DNA of 64,000 nucleotides from Desulforapulum autotrophicum (GTDB taxonomy: Bacteria > Desulfobacterota > Desulfobacteria > Desulfobacterales > Desulfolunaceae): NCBI GenBank assembly GCA_020723285.1, contig DYJE01000025.1:1-64000 (forward strand), in the 5' to 3' direction. Below the pieces are notes generated by a model, which was not told the DNA's origin, did not search any database, and worked only from the letters and a program-made list of their open reading frames with translations. This document shows, in pieces, positions 39,150 through 47,050 of the stretch (position 1 is the stretch's first letter; each line of letters opens with the position of its first letter). A program made the translations under genes and the position numbers.

Positions 39150-39596
39150 ATGAAACAAATTCAATATTTAATATTGCTTTTACTGTTTTCAGGAATAGTT
39201 TCAGCTTCACAAGCAAATCAGGTAATCGATCAGATTGCCGAATCTCATATTGATGGAAACGTGCCAGACAAATCGGATTTTGATTCTTTCATGCACCGTG
39301 ATTTAGAAGTCTATTTCAAACGTGTAACAGGTAAGTTGGTTGATATTCAATACGAATTCCTTAGAAACGGGCCTACCCAAACAGGTATCGCATATCCGAA
39401 GTTTTATTTATGGGTAAAGATATTTGAAAACAAAAGCCTCCTTGACCAAGGGGCGGTAAGGGTTGCAGCTATAGAAAAAAAGCGTTTTGAAATAACGGAT
39501 TTTATAGGTAAAGGTAAAATCGAACAAAATCCGGATTCCATATTTATGGTATTCCCAAGACCTGTTTGTGAAAAGATTAATGAAAAGATAAGATAA
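39150..39596 (+). CDS. Cassette 2: small secreted protein, unknown function
   Basis: A 148-residue exported protein with signal peptide (about 1-21, ending SQA) and AAGGA upstream of the ATG. The mature domain is a mix of strands and helices, for example YFKRVTGKLVDIQYEFLRNG and KFYLWVKIFENKS, with one Cys near the C-terminus. I recognise no family. The gene begins 33 bases after attC site 1 and ends 9 bases before the R'' box of attC site 2, so it fills one gene cassette. Base composition is AT-rich. Confidence 0.72.
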   Translation: MKQIQYLILLLLFSGIVSASQANQVIDQIAESHIDGNVPDKSDFDSFMHRDLEVYFKRVTGKLVDIQYEFLRNGPTQTGIAYPKFYLWVKIFENKSLLDQGAVRVAAIEKKRFEITDFIGKGKIEQNPDSIFMVFPRPVCEKINEKIR

Positions 39597-39647
39597 AAAA
39601 TTATTGGCTAATCGGGTAACCGGGGGTTTTTCTCCCCCAGTCCCCAC

Positions 39648-39679
39648 ACCACCCGGCATGCGGGTCCGCACCGGGCGGT
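39648..39679 (-). ncRNA. Group II intron domain V
   Basis: The minus strand reads ACCGCCCGGTGCGG, then ACC, then CGCATGCCGGGTGGT. The outer ACC-CCCGG pairs with CCGGG-GGT and the inner TGCG with CGCA around a short loop, as in catalytic domain V. It lies directly downstream of the reverse transcriptase remnant and upstream of a domain VI-like stem. Confidence 0.65.
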
Positions 39680-40569
39680 TCACGAAGTCACCTTGGCCGT
39701 AGCCGGGTAGTGAATGCCAACCCACAGTTGTTTGATGGATATCAGACCCTGTTCCTCAAGCCATTTGTCGTTCAACGCAAGTTGTGTGGCGTAGGTTCTC
39801 GATAAATCCCACGGTCCTTTGCGACTCATTCCGACGGCAATCGCCATGTCGAGGGGGCAACCCAGTTGGGTGAGATTTTTCACCTTGGTCCGGGTTTTGC
39901 GCCACCTTTTCCAGTAACACATCCTTACGGGCCGTCTCAGCCATTGATCCAGTTTCGGTATCGGTTCGTAATACTCCGATATGCCGTAATAGGCCATCCA
40001 GCCCCGGACGTATTCGGCGATTTTCTGCATCCGGTACTCCATGGATACAGACCAGCTCCGTCCGGTGAGCCGTTTCAGGGTATGCTTGAACTCGGCAAAC
40101 GATTTCTCCGTCCACCGGATTTTCTTTTTGATAAAAGTAAATCCGAGGAATGAGCACCGCTCCACACGATCAACACGGCTTTTCTTCTCGTTCACGATCA
40201 GCTTCAGCCTGCTTGTGAGGAACCGTTTGATGCTTTCCATCACACGTTCCCCGGCCCGCATGCTCCTGACCAGAATCGTGAAGTCGTCGGCGTATCGACG
40301 GCGATCCGGTAGCCCTTTTCGATCTGCTCCTTCACCGATTTCACGGCCTGGTGTGCCGACCGTCCCGGCCTGAACCCATAGCTGTTCTCCGAAAACCCGG
40401 GATCGAATATCCCGGTAAGGATCTGGGCGATGGATTGCTGTATCAGCCGGTCCAGCACGGTGGGGATGCCGAGCGGACGCTTGCTGCCGTCCGGCTTGGG
40501 GATTTCCACCCGCAGGACGGGTGACGGGGTGTAACGTCCTTCCATTAACGCGTGTTTGATCTTCTGCCA
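39680..40569 (-). pseudogene. Group II intron reverse transcriptase/maturase, internally deleted
   Basis: Two frames give parts of one IIC-type enzyme. Near 40569-40294: WQKIKHALMEGRYTPSPVLR, VEIPKPDG, GIPTVLDRLIQQ and SYGFRPGRSAHQAV (reverse transcriptase motifs 1-2). From 40297 in another frame: RYADDFTILVRS with the catalytic Asp pair, SFLGFTF, and the maturase segment RGWMAYYGISEYYEP. About 90 residues that should lie between, including the first catalytic Asp and the PQGGPLSP motif, are missing at the junction near 40295. The N-terminus before WQKIK is also lost. It cannot encode an active enzyme. Confidence 0.85.
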
Positions 40570-41084
40570 TCATACCGTTAAATATGAGTCATTTAACGTT
40601 TTATGTGTATCCAATGTCAGTACGGCTGAAAGGTATGCCCATGAGAAAGATTCGTTCCGCTATTCGAAGTTGAGCGTTGGACGTTGGGTGTTGGACGTTA
40701 TCACGTTCATTCATGATTAAACACGTCAGAGTATAAACGGTTTTACATGCGATTGCCCTGCCGCCTCGCGGCGACGCCCTTGCCTTAGGCTATTTAAGTC
40801 TTTGGGACTTAACAAGATTCACGTAAAGAGGACTTCCAATCACAACGATTGGGCACCTCATTAGATCACGCCCGTGCCGGGCGTACACAAAAAAATGCAC
40901 GTGACCGGGCGGGAGCGTGCAGTGTTTTAAGGACTTCTTTTTTCAACCATTTTCGTTTACTGACCGTTTTCGTAATTCGCCGCCCGGCCCGTGATTTTAG
41001 CGTTAGCACACAATAAAATCCTTGCGCCACACATCATATACGCATACAATATAGCATCAAATAAAATGCGACAGGAGGTGCCCA
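40570..41084. other. Gene-free stretch: intron 5' half, attC arm and cassette 3 leader
   Basis: About 515 bases without a gene. It holds the remaining 5' structured part of the group II intron (to 40888), including the direct repeat at 40676-40699, then the right part of attC site 2 (to 41008), then a 76-base leader ending in AGGAGG before the antitoxin gene of cassette 3. Confidence 0.6.
40676..40699. repeat. Direct repeat of GTTGGACGTT
   Basis: GTTGGACGTT occurs at 40676-40685 and 40690-40699, separated by GGGT. The same 10-mer is part of the dispersed repeat at window position 38-47. It lies where the reverse transcriptase N-terminus should be, so it may mark the sequence that replaced it. 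Confidence 0.4.
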
Positions 41085-41363
41085 ATGGCAATTAGCATAA
41101 CTGAAGATATTCGCTCAATCACAGACCTTAAACGAAACACCAATGCGGTTCTTGATCAAATTCACAAAACAAAGCGCCCAGTTGTATTGACCGTCAATGG
41201 CAAAGCAGAGGCGGTGCTTGTTGATGCGAAAGAATATGAGAAGATTACAAATGCCTTTAACCTGCTGAAGCTGTTAGCCCCGGCGGAGGAAGACATAAAG
41301 GAGGGCCGTTACACCGAGGCACTTGATTTTTTTAAGGAATTTAAGCGTGCCAAAGAAATTTAA
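41085..41363 (+). CDS. Cassette 3: Phd/YefM-family antitoxin
   Basis: A 92-residue antitoxin with AGGAGG upstream of the ATG. The N-terminal DNA-binding domain is typical: TEDIRSITDLKRNTNAVLDQ, RPVVLTVNGKAEAVLVDAKEYEKI. The C-terminal tail (about 60-92) is helical and should cover the toxin. The toxin start lies inside its 3' end, an overlap of 17 bases, so the pair is coupled. Toxin-antitoxin pairs are frequent in integron arrays, where they help keep the array. Confidence 0.9.
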   Translation: MAISITEDIRSITDLKRNTNAVLDQIHKTKRPVVLTVNGKAEAVLVDAKEYEKITNAFNLLKLLAPAEEDIKEGRYTEALDFFKEFKRAKEI

Positions 41364-41649
41364 AATTCACCTAACCCGTAACGCTCAAAATGATATAGAG
41401 CATATTTTTTTCTATATTGCCTCCGACAACATCAATAATGCCAAAAAGTTCATACTGCAACTGGAAGAGAAAATATACAGCCTGGACACATCTCCTGAGC
41501 GCTGCCCTCTTATTCCAGAAAACTTTTTTTGGAACACAAACTATAGGCATCTCATCCATAAAAAATATCGTGCCATATATAAAATCGAAAATGACTCCGT
41601 GTACATATTAAGGGTCGTACACGGGTCAAAGTTGCTCGAATTGCGCTAA
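41347..41649 (+). CDS. Cassette 3: RelE/ParE-family toxin
   Basis: A 100-residue toxin. GTG 41347 with AAGGA 8 bases upstream is preferred to an ATG at 41323. The fold signature is clear: FKIHLTRNAQNDIEHIFFYIA, a helix-rich middle, then YRHLIHKKYRAIYKIENDSVYILRVVHGSK, where the Arg and His match the RelE/ParE core. The C-terminus LLELR is typical of ParE-like members, so the target may be gyrase rather than mRNA; this is not resolved. Its stop TAA forms part of the R'' box of attC site 3. Confidence 0.88.
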   Translation: MPKKFKIHLTRNAQNDIEHIFFYIASDNINNAKKFILQLEEKIYSLDTSPERCPLIPENFFWNTNYRHLIHKKYRAIYKIENDSVYILRVVHGSKLLELR

Positions 41650-41703
41650 CCTTTCGCTCCACCCGACCTATCTCCGCTCGGCCGGTGAGCGTTTACGTTA
41701 GCA
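41645..41703 (+). other. attC site 3, right end of the cassette cluster
   Basis: R'' GCTAAC (41645-41650) overlaps the toxin stop codon, and R' GTTAGCA (41697-41703) closes the site. CGCTCCACCCGACC pairs imperfectly with GGCCGGTGAGCG. The total is 59 bases, the classical length of a 59-base element. Confidence 0.72.
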
Positions 41704-41747
41704 GACACTATGCCTTGCCTCTGGGCCTTTTTCCATAGCCATCGGGC

Positions 41748-41795
41748 GACTTTTTACGAGTCCATCACTGGAAGAACGTTTCAGGTTGGCGTTCG
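41748..41795. repeat. Copy 2 of a short dispersed repeat
   Basis: GACTTTTTACGAGTCCATC (41748-41766) and GTTGGCGTTCG (41785-41795) correspond to the two blocks at 16-49. Spacing between blocks differs. The copy lies about 40 bases beyond the stop codon of recD2, just outside the cassette cluster. Confidence 0.45.
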
Positions 41796-41806
41796 AAACG
41801 CAACGT

Positions 41807-43993
41807 TCATCCATTCGGATCAGATGGCGGCCTCACAGCCCCGAGCCGCAGCTTCAGCCCCGTGTACCTCAGACTGGTCCGGTTGTTTTTCACGGCCATG
41901 GCCACGGCTTTTTTCGTGCCGACGATCACCACCAGTTCCTTGCCGCGGGTGATGCCGGTGTAGAGCAGATTGCGTTGGAGAAGGACGTAGTGCTGGGTGG
42001 TGACGGGCATGACCACGGCGGGGTATTCGGAACCCTGGGATTTGTGAACGGAGATGGCGTAGGCCAGACTGATTTCATCCAGATCCATGGCGTCGTAGAC
42101 CACGTCCCGCCCGTCAAAATTCACGCTCACCGTCTGGCTGTCCCGGTCGATGGCGGTGATCCGGCCGATATCGCCGTTGTACACATCCTTGTCGTAGTTG
42201 TTTTTAAGCTGCATGACCTTGTCGTTCACCCGGAATCTTCTGCCGTAACGTTCAAAGGTTTCGCCGCCGCCGTTCAGGGCATCCTGAAGAAGGATATTGA
42301 GGGCTTCGCTGCCCAGAGTCCCTTTGTGCATGGGGGTGAGCACCTGGATGTCGGTGAAGGGGTCCAGGTTGAAACGCCGGGGAATGCGGTGGCGCACCAG
42401 TTCCACCACAATGTCCGACAGTTTTTTCGGGTCCTCCTGTTCGATGAAGCAGTAGTCGTCACCGGCAGCAAAGGTTCCGGTGTGGGGCAGAAAACCGTTG
42501 TTGATTTTATGGGCGTTCACGATGATCCGGCTCATCCCGGCCTGGCGGAAAATATCCGTGAGGCGCACCACGGGAACGGCTCCGGAATCGATGATGTCGT
42601 TCAGCACATGGCCCGGCCCCACCGAGGGAAGCTGGTTCACATCGCCCACCAGAATCAGGGCCGAGTCGGGCGGCACGGCCCGTATCAGCTGATACATCAG
42701 CACCACGTCGATCATCGACGCTTCGTCCACCACCAGGATGTCGCAGGACAGAGGTTTTTTTTCGTTACGCTGAAAGCCGCCCGCCTTGAAGCTGAACTCC
42801 AGAAGCCGGTGGATGGTCCGGGCCGGGCGTCCGGTGGCCTCGCCCATGCGTTTGGCCGCGCGCCCCGTGGGGGCTGAAAGAAGAATCCGGCGGTTGTGGC
42901 GGCCGAAAATGGTGAGAATGGCGTTGATGAGGGTGGTTTTTCCTGTTCCCGGACCGCCGGTGATCACCAGAACCTTGTGCTCAAGAGCCGCAGAAACCGC
43001 GTCCCGCTGGCGCTCCGCCAGACGGATGGCAAGGCGCTGTTCAAGCCAGACCAGCTCGGTCCGGGGGGGGAGCTGGCCTTTGCCGGGCGGCGTGGCCACA
43101 AGATCGGAAAGACGCCGGGCCAGACCGTATTCCGAAAAAAACAGATAGGCGAGGTAAACCGGCGGCCCTTCCTCTTCGGAAAAAACCAGGGTTTCATCCA
43201 CGATGATTTTCCGGTCCATGGAAAGGTCCCGGATGCCCTGGGCCACGAGGTTTCCGTCCACGCCAAGCAGTTCGGCGCACAGAGAAATCAGAGGATTCAT
43301 GGGGTAAAACACATGACCGTCTTCGGCCAGACGGTTCAGACAGAAAAGGATACCCGCACTGACCCGGAACGGCGAGGTTCGTTCAAAGCCCAGACTGGCG
43401 GCGATGGTGTCCGCGGTTTTAAATCCGATGCCCTGAACGTCCGTGGCCAGAACAAAGGGATTGGCAGTTACGACGGCGATGGTTTTTTCTTCGTACCGTT
43501 TGTAGATTCGGGCGGCAAACCCCGTGCCCACCGCGTGGGACCTGAGGAAAATCATCACGTCCCTGATGTGCTTCTGGGCATTCCAGGCCTGTTGGATGCG
43601 GCCCAGCCTTTTTTCTCCGATGCCATCCACCTCGGACAGGCGTTCGATGCTGTGTTCAAGGACGGAAAGGGTGTCGTCGCCAAACTGGCGGACAATGCGT
43701 TCGGCCATCCGTTCGCCCAGGCCGGGAATCATGCCGGACCCCAGGTATTTCATGAGTCCCTTCAGCGTGGTGGGGGCCCTTGTTTCAAACCGGGTCACCC
43801 TGAACTGACGGCCGAACGAGGGATGCTGCTCCCATGTGCCAGTCATGGTCAGTTCCGAACCCACCGGCGGGCTCAACAGGTTGCCCACCACGGTGACCAG
43901 ATTCCTGCCGCAGCGCACTTTGGCCACGGTGTAGCCTGTTTCGTCGCTTTCAAAGCTGATTTTTTCAACCTGGCCGTTAAGCTCGTCCATCAT
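41807..43993 (-). CDS. recD2: RecD2-type ATP-dependent DNA helicase
   Basis: A 728-residue superfamily 1B 5'-3' helicase, the form found without RecBC. The N-terminal half has the OB-like and helix-hairpin-helix regions (LGSGMIPGLGERMAERIV, LSEVDGIGEKRLGRI, VQGIGFKTADTIA). Walker A is ITGGPGTGKTTLI, Walker B region is CDILVVDEASMID, and later motifs include LTDIFRQA and the C-terminal AYAISVHKSQGSEYPAVVMPV and LLYTGITRGKELVVIVG. It starts 9 bases after the sbcC stop and is the third gene of a repair operon. Confidence 0.95.
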   Translation of the reverse strand: MMDELNGQVEKISFESDETGYTVAKVRCGRNLVTVVGNLLSPPVGSELTMTGTWEQHPSFGRQFRVTRFETRAPTTLKGLMKYLGSGMIPGLGERMAERIVRQFGDDTLSVLEHSIERLSEVDGIGEKRLGRIQQAWNAQKHIRDVMIFLRSHAVGTGFAARIYKRYEEKTIAVVTANPFVLATDVQGIGFKTADTIAASLGFERTSPFRVSAGILFCLNRLAEDGHVFYPMNPLISLCAELLGVDGNLVAQGIRDLSMDRKIIVDETLVFSEEEGPPVYLAYLFFSEYGLARRLSDLVATPPGKGQLPPRTELVWLEQRLAIRLAERQRDAVSAALEHKVLVITGGPGTGKTTLINAILTIFGRHNRRILLSAPTGRAAKRMGEATGRPARTIHRLLEFSFKAGGFQRNEKKPLSCDILVVDEASMIDVVLMYQLIRAVPPDSALILVGDVNQLPSVGPGHVLNDIIDSGAVPVVRLTDIFRQAGMSRIIVNAHKINNGFLPHTGTFAAGDDYCFIEQEDPKKLSDIVVELVRHRIPRRFNLDPFTDIQVLTPMHKGTLGSEALNILLQDALNGGGETFERYGRRFRVNDKVMQLKNNYDKDVYNGDIGRITAIDRDSQTVSVNFDGRDVVYDAMDLDEISLAYAISVHKSQGSEYPAVVMPVTTQHYVLLQRNLLYTGITRGKELVVIVGTKKAVAMAVKNNRTSLRYTGLKLRLGAVRPPSDPNG

Positions 43994-44002
43994 CCCCCCC
44001 GG

Positions 44003-47000
44003 TCACACCACAAACCGCGCCCGGCTTCCGCGCCTGCCCGGTGTCACTTCCAGACGGGCGGCCATCCGTTCCTTCAGCTCCGGAACATGGGAGATGATGC
44101 CCACCAGACGGCCGTTGACCTGAAGGTCGGCGAAGGTTCTCATGGCGAGGTCCAGACTCTCGGGGTCCAGGCTCCCGAAACCTTCATCCACGAACAGCGT
44201 GTCCAGCCGGATACCTCCGGCGTAGGACTGAACCACGTCGGCAAGGCCCAGGGCCAGAGACAATGACGCCAGGAAACTTTCCCCGCCGGACAGGGTGGCC
44301 ACAGGCCGGGTGGTGCCGGTGTGGTCGTCGGACACCAGAAGATCCAGGCCTCCGGCGCTCCGCATGTCGCTCCTGTCCCTGGCCCTTAAGAGATCGAATC
44401 TGTTCCGGCTCATGGACTTGAGGTGTCGCCCCGCCGAAAAAAGCACGTCGTCGAGAAGGGCTGAAAGGACATACCTCTGAAACGTCATGCCCGCCGGGTT
44501 TTTCCCGGAGGCCATGTCGGCCATGGCCCCGGTCACGGCGTATTCTTTTTCCACGTCGGCCATCCTTAAGCGGCACTGCGCCACGGAAGCGGCTGTGTTG
44601 GTTTTTCTCTGAACCAGGGTTTCAAACCGGCTTTTTTCACCGGCGGCCGCTTCAAGCCGAATTTTGATTCCGTCAAGGCGCGTTTCAAGGCTGTCCACAT
44701 CGGGCGGAGAGAGGTCTGTACATGCGGCTTCGGCCCGGGCGAGGCGGTCTTCGGCAGCGGTAAGGGCTTCATCGAAACGTTTCACCGATGCGGTGAGTTC
44801 GTCGATATGGCCGGCATCTGTCATGGCCGCGAGAACGTCGGCGAGGCACGTGAATCCTTCGGCCTGAATCCGGTGATCCAGATCGGCGGCGGCAGACTGG
44901 GCCCTGTCACGGCACAATGTCACGATGTCCCCGGCGGCCTTCAGACTTTCCCGAAGGGCCGCAAGATTTGACGCCCCGTCGTTTCGTCTGATTTCCGCCG
45001 TTTCCAGGGCCGTCTGTCGTTCTGCCAGCTTTTTTTCCAGATTTGCGATGCCGGACACAACCGACGCCGCATCCCGATGTTCCGGCGGGATGGCCGAAAG
45101 CCTTAAGTCGGCCACGGCTTTCAGGGCCGCGCCGTTCTGTTCCACGTCCGTCCGCTTTTTTTCAAGATCGGCCAGTTCATTTTTGCCTGCTTCGGTTTCA
45201 GCGGCGGTGGATTCCACGTCACGGGCCAGTAAATCCAGAGCCTTTTTGTCGGCCAGAGCGGCGTTCAGCTCGATCTGCGTTCCGGCCAGCTGATCCGCGG
45301 CCTGAAGGCCGGTGTGATCCGGGTGCGTGTCCAGTTCCGCGGCGAGCACCGACACATGACGGGCCAGTCCGGTGTACCGCTCTCCAAGAATCCTCACCGT
45401 TTCAGACTGCTCGCGGATTTTCACCTCCAGACTGTCCAGATCGGACTTGGTTTTTTTCAAAGTTTTTTCGTCAGGCACACTCTGGCCTGTGCTGTGTGGG
45501 GACGGATGTTCGGTGGAACCGCAGACCGGGCAGGGCTTTCCGGCTTCGAGGGTTCGGGCCAGCACGGCGGCCTGTCCCGCATGAAACAGATTAAGGGTGT
45601 TTTCGTATATGGATCGGGCGCTGTCCCGGCGTGATTCAAAGTCCTTCAGGACGGATTTCTGGTGTTCAAGGGCGTCTGCATCCTTGTTTTTCCGGGCGAT
45701 CAGATCCTTGTGTTCCTTTTGCTTTGAAACGAGCCGGGAAAGATAATCCGCACGCTGGAGCAGCATGTCGCAGCGGGAGGCACCTTCCTTTTTTTTCTGA
45801 AGTTGGGTGTTCAGGTTTTCAAGAGATCCGGTCAGATGCTTAACCCTGTCACGCAGAATCTTTGCCTGCCCGTCCAGATCCTTAAAAACCCTGACCGCTG
45901 CGTCGTGATTTTTCACGGCTTCGTCACAGGCTGTGATCTGTCCCACAAGGCTTTTAAGGACATCCAGCCGGGACCGGTCGGCCAGGGTTTCCGTTTCCCG
46001 TTTTTTTTCAAGGGCATAGGCTTTTTCCGCCTCGTCCTGCTGGGCCTCCGCCTGGGCGAGCCGGGTTTTCAGGCGGTCATGCTTTGTTTGCGCGTCGCTG
46101 AGTTCTCCCTTTCGGGCGTCGCTGTTTTTCAGGGAATCCCTGAGCGAGAGCGCCTTGGCGGCGAGGTCCGCCCGGTGTTTCATGGCCGCCATGTCCGGTT
46201 TTCGGGAGAGGAGTCCGTTCAGGCCCTGCCTTGCCGCATCGCGTTCCGTGAACCGGGTCTGAAGCTCCCGGGCTTTGAGCAATCCGGCCTGGGCCTGGGC
46301 TTCTTCCTCCTTCAGGATTTGAAGAGACAGGGTCCGGGCTTTGACATCGGCTTCAAGGGCGTCGATCTCATGGCGGAGGGCATTCTCGTCAGCGGCGTTT
46401 TCCGATTCCAGAAACACGGTCCTCTTCTGGCGCTGCTCGTCGTAAGCGGTTTTCAGGCTCCTTGCTTCCTCTTTCAGGGCTTCTTCGATGTCCCGGTAAA
46501 GACGGGTCCGGAACAGGGTCTCCAGGATTTTCTGGCGTTCGGCGGACCCTGAAAGAAGAAACTTCCGGAACTGGCCCTGGGGAAGGACCACCACCTGACG
46601 GAACTGGAGCACATCAAAGCCCATGATCCGCGACACTTCGTCGGTAACGGCGCTCCATCGGTCGGCGAGCACCGTTTCATGGCCGTTCTCCACACGGGAC
46701 AACACAGCCTGGGCCAGCTGCCGGGTGGTGCCTTCCCCGCGTCTTTTCGGGCGGTCCTGCTCAGGACTTCTGAACACCCGGTAGTGACGAGCGCCCAGAA
46801 GAAAATCAAACGTGGCTTCCGTGGGTTCACCGGCCAGGGCAAAATCGCTCCTGACGCCTTTCACGTCTTTTTCCCCTCCCGACGTTTCACCGTAAAGAGC
46901 AAAGCACATGGCATCGAGGAGGCTGCTTTTGCCCGCACCGGTGGGGCCATGGATGAGAAAGAGGCTTTTGTTCTCAAGCACCGAAAAATCCAGGAACGTT

Positions 47001-47050
47001 TTTTCCGCGTAAGGCCCGAAGGCGGACAGGGAAAGGGAAAGGGGTCTCAC
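44003..47050 (-). CDS. sbcC: Exonuclease SbcCD, ATPase subunit
   Basis: A 1015-residue SMC/Rad50-like ATPase that works with SbcD to cut DNA hairpins and protein-blocked ends. Walker A is GPTGAGKSSLLDAMCFALYG near residue 35. Two very long coiled coils enclose a zinc-hook motif CPVC near residue 500. The C-terminal lobe has the ABC signature LSGGESFLASLSLALGLADV, Walker B LDTLFVDEGFGSLD and a terminal basic region. The ATG overlaps the sbcD stop by 4 bases. Confidence 0.96.
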   Translation of the reverse strand: MRPLSLSLSAFGPYAEKTFLDFSVLENKSLFLIHGPTGAGKSSLLDAMCFALYGETSGGEKDVKGVRSDFALAGEPTEATFDFLLGARHYRVFRSPEQDRPKRRGEGTTRQLAQAVLSRVENGHETVLADRWSAVTDEVSRIMGFDVLQFRQVVVLPQGQFRKFLLSGSAERQKILETLFRTRLYRDIEEALKEEARSLKTAYDEQRQKRTVFLESENAADENALRHEIDALEADVKARTLSLQILKEEEAQAQAGLLKARELQTRFTERDAARQGLNGLLSRKPDMAAMKHRADLAAKALSLRDSLKNSDARKGELSDAQTKHDRLKTRLAQAEAQQDEAEKAYALEKKRETETLADRSRLDVLKSLVGQITACDEAVKNHDAAVRVFKDLDGQAKILRDRVKHLTGSLENLNTQLQKKKEGASRCDMLLQRADYLSRLVSKQKEHKDLIARKNKDADALEHQKSVLKDFESRRDSARSIYENTLNLFHAGQAAVLARTLEAGKPCPVCGSTEHPSPHSTGQSVPDEKTLKKTKSDLDSLEVKIREQSETVRILGERYTGLARHVSVLAAELDTHPDHTGLQAADQLAGTQIELNAALADKKALDLLARDVESTAAETEAGKNELADLEKKRTDVEQNGAALKAVADLRLSAIPPEHRDAASVVSGIANLEKKLAERQTALETAEIRRNDGASNLAALRESLKAAGDIVTLCRDRAQSAAADLDHRIQAEGFTCLADVLAAMTDAGHIDELTASVKRFDEALTAAEDRLARAEAACTDLSPPDVDSLETRLDGIKIRLEAAAGEKSRFETLVQRKTNTAASVAQCRLRMADVEKEYAVTGAMADMASGKNPAGMTFQRYVLSALLDDVLFSAGRHLKSMSRNRFDLLRARDRSDMRSAGGLDLLVSDDHTGTTRPVATLSGGESFLASLSLALGLADVVQSYAGGIRLDTLFVDEGFGSLDPESLDLAMRTFADLQVNGRLVGIISHVPELKERMAARLEVTPGRRGSRARFVV

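Larger units (their letters stand above)
39611..40888 (-). mobile_element. Group IIC intron inserted in an attC site
   Basis: The minus-strand 5' end GTGTACGCCCGGCACGGGCG (from 40888), with GAAGTCCTC further on, matches class C introns. The 3' end near 39611 is ACCCGAT. Domain V (39648-39679) and a domain VI-like stem (ACTGGGGG/CCCCCGGT) are present. Upstream on the minus strand the exon is a GC hairpin followed by ATTTTTTT, the target type this class prefers. The element is about 1.3 kb, shorter than the usual 1.8-1.9 kb, because the reverse transcriptase gene is deleted. The exact ends are uncertain by a few bases. Confidence 0.75.
39606..41008 (+). other. attC site 2, interrupted by a group II intron
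   Basis: The left box GGCTA(A) is at 39606-39611 and the right box GTTAGCA is at 41002-41008. Without the intron (39611-40888) the site would be about 125 bases, similar to long attC sites. The stem arms CACGTGACCGGGCGG (40898-40912) and CCGCCCGGCCCGTG (40980-40993) pair apart from a TGA/CC bulge. The right part keeps TTTTAGC, which pairs with the left box. The gap between the arms is the variable terminal region. Confidence 0.65.

Noticed and set aside
40981-41008. Right arm of attC site 2 considered as the terminator of a preceding gene
   Set aside because: The arm pairs with 40898-40912 and ends in GTTAGCA, as in the other attC sites, and lacks a T-run after the stem on the plus strand.
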